From: Candidatus Bathyarchaeota archaeon A05DMB-5
GTDB taxonomy: Archaea; Thermoproteota; Bathyarchaeia; Bathyarchaeales; Bathycorpusculaceae
DNA length: 64,000 nucleotides
Direction of reading: 5' to 3'
Assembly (NCBI GenBank): GCA_019685655.1
Contig: JABFQP010000001.1
Location: forward strand, 310,001-374,000
The translations under genes and the position numbers were made by a program. This document shows positions 60,537-64,000 of this stretch, piece by piece; the first letter of the stretch is position 1; each line of letters opens with the position of its first letter. Below the pieces are notes generated by a model, which was not told where the DNA came from, searched no databases, and saw nothing but the letters and a program-made list of their open reading frames with translations.

Positions 60537-62084
60537 TCAGAAATATTTGGTTACCATTTGCGTATGTTTGCTCAGTTCTTTGAATCTTTCATTGACAACC
60601 TTAACAAGTGCTTTTCGAAGAATTTCTCCTTTCACTCTTGAGAGTCTAACTTTCTTTAATTGCCCCGTTAATGTCTTATCTTGAAGCGATTTTTCCGCCC
60701 ACTTTTCAAAGTCTCCACGAGAATTGTGAAATTCTATAGATTTTATGCTAATTTCTTGAAGAGCTTTTCCGAATCCTTTTAAACTCCACGCTATGACACC
60801 AGTGAATTTGTCTTCTCCAACTCCGGCATAAAATAAGAACGGCTCGTCCGCAACTGCTGCTGCAAGTCTCACTCTGTTTTCAAAATCTAATATTGCCGCT
60901 TGTTCTGTCACAAAGGCGTCTATTGGAGACCCGAAAGGACTAAAATAAGAGTGAACCTCGCCTGGTGCACCGCCTGCTGTGAACATGTAATATAAGTGGT
61001 CGCTTGTCTGGAAATACCGCCATATTCTCAAAAATGTCTCGTCTCCGGTTTCCTTTATGAGCGGTTCCAGTCTTCTCGTGGTTGAATAGTAAGCCCACTG
61101 CATCGTGTTTCCAAGCCAACAGCTTGCGTCTCTTTCCAAATCTGCCCAAGAAACGGTTCCACCGAGCTCTGGAACATCAATTTCCCCAGAAGGGTCATAC
61201 TTTTCCACGACTTCTGAGGGCGTAGACATGTGTAGATGCCACCATTTCAGAATTTCCCGTGGTAAATGCTTTAGAAACTCATGTATGCCTGTTTCTGGCC
61301 AGTGGTGTTCGCCGAAAGTTTCGTAGTCTGGGAATATGTTAATGCATTGTCCGGGTGTTGCTGCCAGCCAACTTGCGTATTTATCTGCGGTTAAAGGCCA
61401 CTCGTTCCACCATCTTGCTGAGAATCTGAAACCTATATCGTCTGTTAGCTTGTAATTTCGCAATAACACCTTGATTTTTCTGTCACCTTTTGGCGTGTAA
61501 ATATAGTTGGGCGATTTTCCTTGAAGTATTCTTTCCACGCCTTCCGTGAAAATTCCTTTAAAACCCAATTTTTCAACAGTGTTTGCTATTGCATTGTTGT
61601 AAAGTAGCTCAGTGTTCTCGAAAACTTTAGGCGTGTAACTAAGTAGATCTTTCATGATTTGTTGGTGCATCTTTACCTGCTCGATGAATTCATCTCTTTC
61701 CGGGTAGAGACTTGCCAGCGAGTGATAATAGGTCTGGCTTAGGAATTCCACGCAACCAGTTTCTGAAAGCTGTTTGAACGATTCTAACAAGTCTTTGTTG
61801 AACATTTCAGATTGCTCTAAGAAAACGCCGGAGATACTGAATGAAACTTTGACTTGCTTTCTCTCTCTTTTATATTTGTCTATTAAGTCCAACAGTATTT
61901 GATTGGATGGGAAATAGCATTTTCTGCATGCTCTCAAGAAAACTTCCTTATTCACTGAATGGTCAAAGTAATAGTCGAAAAGCTCTTCCTTTTTTGTGCG
62001 TTTGAAGAGTTTGTTTTCCCAAAAGAAGTTTTTCTTAATCCTGTGTGGTTGATGGACTTCGAAAACGAACACTATGTCAACCAA
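60537..62084 (-). CDS. Glycoside hydrolase family 57 (alpha-amylase/glucanotransferase-like)
   Basis: 515 residues. Opening VDIVFVFEVHQPHRIKKN and GH57 regions: FLSQTYYHSLAS, FENTELLYNN (candidate nucleophile Glu159), GFKGIFTEGVERI and NIFPDYETFGEHH (candidate acid Asp253). The DYETFGEH signature is typical of the archaeal GH57 amylase group. Acts on alpha-1,4-glucan, probably intracellular because no signal peptide is seen. First gene of the leftward glucan unit. Confidence 0.9.
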   Translation of the reverse strand: MVDIVFVFEVHQPHRIKKNFFWENKLFKRTKKEELFDYYFDHSVNKEVFLRACRKCYFPSNQILLDLIDKYKRERKQVKVSFSISGVFLEQSEMFNKDLLESFKQLSETGCVEFLSQTYYHSLASLYPERDEFIEQVKMHQQIMKDLLSYTPKVFENTELLYNNAIANTVEKLGFKGIFTEGVERILQGKSPNYIYTPKGDRKIKVLLRNYKLTDDIGFRFSARWWNEWPLTADKYASWLAATPGQCINIFPDYETFGEHHWPETGIHEFLKHLPREILKWWHLHMSTPSEVVEKYDPSGEIDVPELGGTVSWADLERDASCWLGNTMQWAYYSTTRRLEPLIKETGDETFLRIWRYFQTSDHLYYMFTAGGAPGEVHSYFSPFGSPIDAFVTEQAAILDFENRVRLAAAVADEPFLFYAGVGEDKFTGVIAWSLKGFGKALQEISIKSIEFHNSRGDFEKWAEKSLQDKTLTGQLKKVRLSRVKGEILRKALVKVVNERFKELSKHTQMVTKYF

Positions 62085-62257
62085 AGCTTTAGCCTCTCTT
62101 TATTCACATTATCAAACTGCATATTATTTCTAATTTGCTATGCTAAACATGCGCGGAGAAAGGCAACGCGAAAGTTTAGGTTTGATTCGAATTCTGAATT
62201 CATAACTTATTTATCCACACTCGAACCTTCTTTCCTTTACAACAAAGGTGAAACCGC

Positions 62258-62944
62258 GTGTCAATAGAAAAAATTAGAGTGGATAATCCACAAGAACTGG
62301 GACAAATGATAACCAAAGAAATGAGCCAAATCGAAAAAGATCTGACCATGATCTGCAATAACGTTCCAATAAATGACAGAACCACACTGGATGTTTTGTG
62401 CCACGACAACAATGGACAACTCGTCATTATACAAGTAAGCGTCAAAGAAGACGACATAATGCTACTGCAAGGAATACAAAGCCTCGACTACGTTGACAAA
62501 TTCAAGTCATTCTTGAAAGCCACATACAACAAACACAAAATCGACGACAAAGAAAGACCACGATTGATCTTAATCGCACCAAGCTTCTCAGACGCGCTAA
62601 AACGTGCAGTCGAAAGCATGAAGGGAATGCGCATCGACCTCTACGAGTGGGAATATCTAAAGCTTGGAGACCATAAAGGCCTCCGTCTCCAACCCATTTT
62701 TACTTGGGCTCCATCAGAAAAGTCAAAGGAAACTGAGGAAAAACCATCTGAGAAGAAGCGCGAGCCAAAACCAGTAAAGAAGAAGGAACCCGAACCAGAA
62801 CCTAAGCCAGAAAAGAAGGAAGAACCAAAACCTGAACCGCCAAAGCCTAAACAAGAACCACCGAAAGAAGAATTTCCGTTGTCTCCGCCGCCACCAGTGC
62901 CTCCGAAAGAGGAAGAGCCGAAGAGGAAGCTAAAGCTATTCTAA
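62258..62944 (+). CDS. NucS/DUF91-like nuclease-fold protein with Pro/Glu/Lys tail
   Basis: 228 residues. Residues 1-145 resemble the PD-(D/E)xK fold of NucS/EndoMS: TTLDVLCHDNNGQLVIIQV and LLQGIQSLDYVDKF, where the typical motif is D...E-x-K. Here Asp45 is kept but Glu and Lys are Gln59 and Ser61, so nuclease activity is doubtful. Residues 150-222 are low-complexity with repeated KPEP/EPKPEKK units. GTG start after AAAGGTGA; TATA-like AACTTATTTATCC upstream. Divergent from GH57. Confidence 0.75.
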   Translation: MSIEKIRVDNPQELGQMITKEMSQIEKDLTMICNNVPINDRTTLDVLCHDNNGQLVIIQVSVKEDDIMLLQGIQSLDYVDKFKSFLKATYNKHKIDDKERPRLILIAPSFSDALKRAVESMKGMRIDLYEWEYLKLGDHKGLRLQPIFTWAPSEKSKETEEKPSEKKREPKPVKKKEPEPEPKPEKKEEPKPEPPKPKQEPPKEEFPLSPPPPVPPKEEEPKRKLKLF

Positions 62945-63032
62945 ATAAGCCCGTGTCCAGTAGTTTCGTCCCATCTTTAAATTTCCTCTCTAAAACTTTT
63001 CTTGTGAAAAATGCTATCCGAGGTGCTTTCGT

Positions 63033-64000
63033 ATGAGAATTGGGTTTTTTGTTTGGGAATATCCGCCAGCGCTTGTTGGCGGCTTAGGCACTTACGCTGA
63101 ATACATCACGCGAGAATTTGTTGCTATGGGCAATGACGTGACAGTCTTCACTCTTAACCCTGGAAACTTAAAAACAAGAGAAATCATAAAAGGCGTGGAA
63201 GTTCACAGACCCTTAATCGCGGATGCAAGTAACGTTTTTCCCATGTTCGTCATTGACGACTTGAAAAAATGGGGAACAAACATCCGCATGTTCAACGACA
63301 TATTTATCTATAACATCCTGAGCGCGTCAAAATTCATAAACAGCATGTTGAAAAAGGAAGGCTGCAACTACGATGTTGTCTGCGTACACGACTGGTTAAG
63401 CAGTATAGCTGGGATTATAATAAAAAATGAAACCAAAGTTCCAGTGACATTTCACGTTCACAGTACAGAGTGGGGAAGAGCAGGTGGAACTGGCTCAGAA
63501 GTTGTTTCCTATCTTGAGTGGGCGACCGCGCAGAAAGCAGACAAAATAATCACCGTAAGCCACGCTATGCAAGAAGACTTGGTGAGACATGGATGGCCAA
63601 ACTCCAAAATAAGCGTGGTTTGGAACGGCGTGGATCCCGAACGTTATAATCCACGCAATTGCAAGCCTGAAGAGGTGGAGGCAATCCGCAGTAGATATGA
63701 CATAAAACGTGACGAAAAAATGCTTCTCTTTCTAGGAAGACTCACGTGGGTTAAAGGTGTTGGAAACTTGGTTCAAGCAATGCCCATGGTTTTGGAGGAA
63801 TATCCTAAAACTAAGCTTGTAATTTTGGGCAAAGGTGAACAGCAAAATGACATAATTGAAACTGCAAAGCGATTGGGAATAAGCGATAAGGTTGCTTGTA
63901 AATTTGAGTTTGTGCCAGAAAAAGAGCGCATACTACATTATGCTGCGTCTGACGTGTGCATTTTCCCATCCACCTACGAGCCTTTCGGCATAGTTAGCTT
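63033..64000 (+). CDS. Glycogen-synthase-like glycosyltransferase, 3' end cut by window
   Basis: 322 residues visible and still open at base 64000. FFVWEYPPALVGGLGTYAEYI (ADP/UDP-sugar GG loop), VVCVHDWLSSIAG, VTFHVHSTEWG; donor domain LLFLGRLTWVKGVGNL, LVILGKGEQQNDI and the EX7E-like FPSTYEPFGIVS. ATG with GAGGTG seven bases upstream. Third WEYPP-type GT in 6 kb; a retaining GT4/GT5-like alpha-glucan synthase by context with GH57. Confidence 0.88.
   Translation, partial: MRIGFFVWEYPPALVGGLGTYAEYITREFVAMGNDVTVFTLNPGNLKTREIIKGVEVHRPLIADASNVFPMFVIDDLKKWGTNIRMFNDIFIYNILSASKFINSMLKKEGCNYDVVCVHDWLSSIAGIIIKNETKVPVTFHVHSTEWGRAGGTGSEVVSYLEWATAQKADKIITVSHAMQEDLVRHGWPNSKISVVWNGVDPERYNPRNCKPEEVEAIRSRYDIKRDEKMLLFLGRLTWVKGVGNLVQAMPMVLEEYPKTKLVILGKGEQQNDIIETAKRLGISDKVACKFEFVPEKERILHYAASDVCIFPSTYEPFGIVS

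Noticed and set aside
61959..62457. Frames on both strands in the GH57/NucS-like divergent gap
   Set aside because: Low-quality translations overlapping promoter sequence and the coding starts of both flanking genes.
1..64000. CRISPR arrays, IS elements, integrases, attachment sites
   Set aside because: No regularly spaced repeats, transposase or integrase motifs seen; the single tRNA-Val has no 3' duplicate nearby that I can find.

Overview
The window is a gene-dense stretch of an archaeal chromosome with about 60 protein genes and one tRNA gene. Domain-level assignment is firm: transcription factor E, an archaeal-type MBF1, archaeal NAC, Trm56, archaeal ThrRS and ProRS, the archaeal phosphoglycerate mutase ApgM, EndoQ, Hel308, tungsten-type aldehyde:ferredoxin oxidoreductases and TldD/TldE are all present. 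TATA-like boxes often lie 20-35 bp upstream of the start codon, and many genes appear to start with TTG or GTG. The gene mix (TFE-DUF2110-HD-Trm56 neighbourhood, several AORs, threonine breakdown to glycine and acetyl-CoA, moderate AT bias) best fits a TACK archaeon, most likely a Bathyarchaeia-type anaerobic heterotroph. That lineage call is inference from gene content, not a phylogeny. I see no CRISPR array, IS element, integrase or prophage.

Layout. 1-3.4 kb: end of purB, convergent with the repair helicase Hel308. 3.6-6.8 kb: Fe-S/sulfur operon (NifS-like desulfurase, IscU scaffold, SufS-like desulfurase, small unknown protein) joined by start/stop overlaps. 6.9-9.7 kb: MoxR/CbbQ AAA+ ATPase with a VWA partner, followed by unknown proteins. 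11.7-12.6 kb: TrmB-type regulator. 12.6-23.4 kb: a long leftward surface-glycan island (flippase, deacetylase-FemAB fusion, GT2, methyltransferase, two GT4s, a short UDP-sugar-dehydrogenase-like protein, DUF354, HAD phosphatase, ATP-grasp). 23.56 kb: tRNA-Val(TAC). 23.6-27.9 kb: leftward information-processing cluster (aMBF1, HflX, Trm56, TFE, HD, DUF2110). 28-33 kb, rightward: PUA protein, NAC, PfkB kinase, zinc-finger protein, ThrRS and a branched-chain aminotransferase.

33-36 kb: a leftward AlaAT-like aminotransferase and a pilin-anchored surface protein. 36-50 kb is metabolic: an FAD oxidoreductase and AOR, ProRS, ApgM, an NAD-kinase-like protein, a DUF1028 hydrolase, threonine dehydrogenase plus 2-amino-3-ketobutyrate CoA ligase, a 5-formyl-THF cyclo-ligase-like protein, then a leftward operon of a four-cluster ferredoxin, a second AOR and a small protein with Cys residues exactly 18 apart. 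50-58 kb: DedA-like membrane protein, EndoQ, a conserved unknown, TldD/TldE, a membrane polyferredoxin and secreted or membrane proteins. 58-64 kb: an alpha-glucan island with a GH57 amylase, a winged-helix protein, a half-length glycosyltransferase overlapping a full-length one, an inactive-looking NucS-like protein and another glycogen-synthase-like GT cut by the window end.

Together the genes suggest an anaerobe that ferments amino acids and aldehydes with ferredoxin as electron carrier, stores or remodels alpha-glucan, and builds a decorated cell-surface glycan. The most unusual items are the Cys-18 repeat protein beside AOR, the half-glycosyltransferase, the deacetylase-FemAB fusion, HflX without a normal start codon, and a likely one-base indel at the start of a secreted protein.
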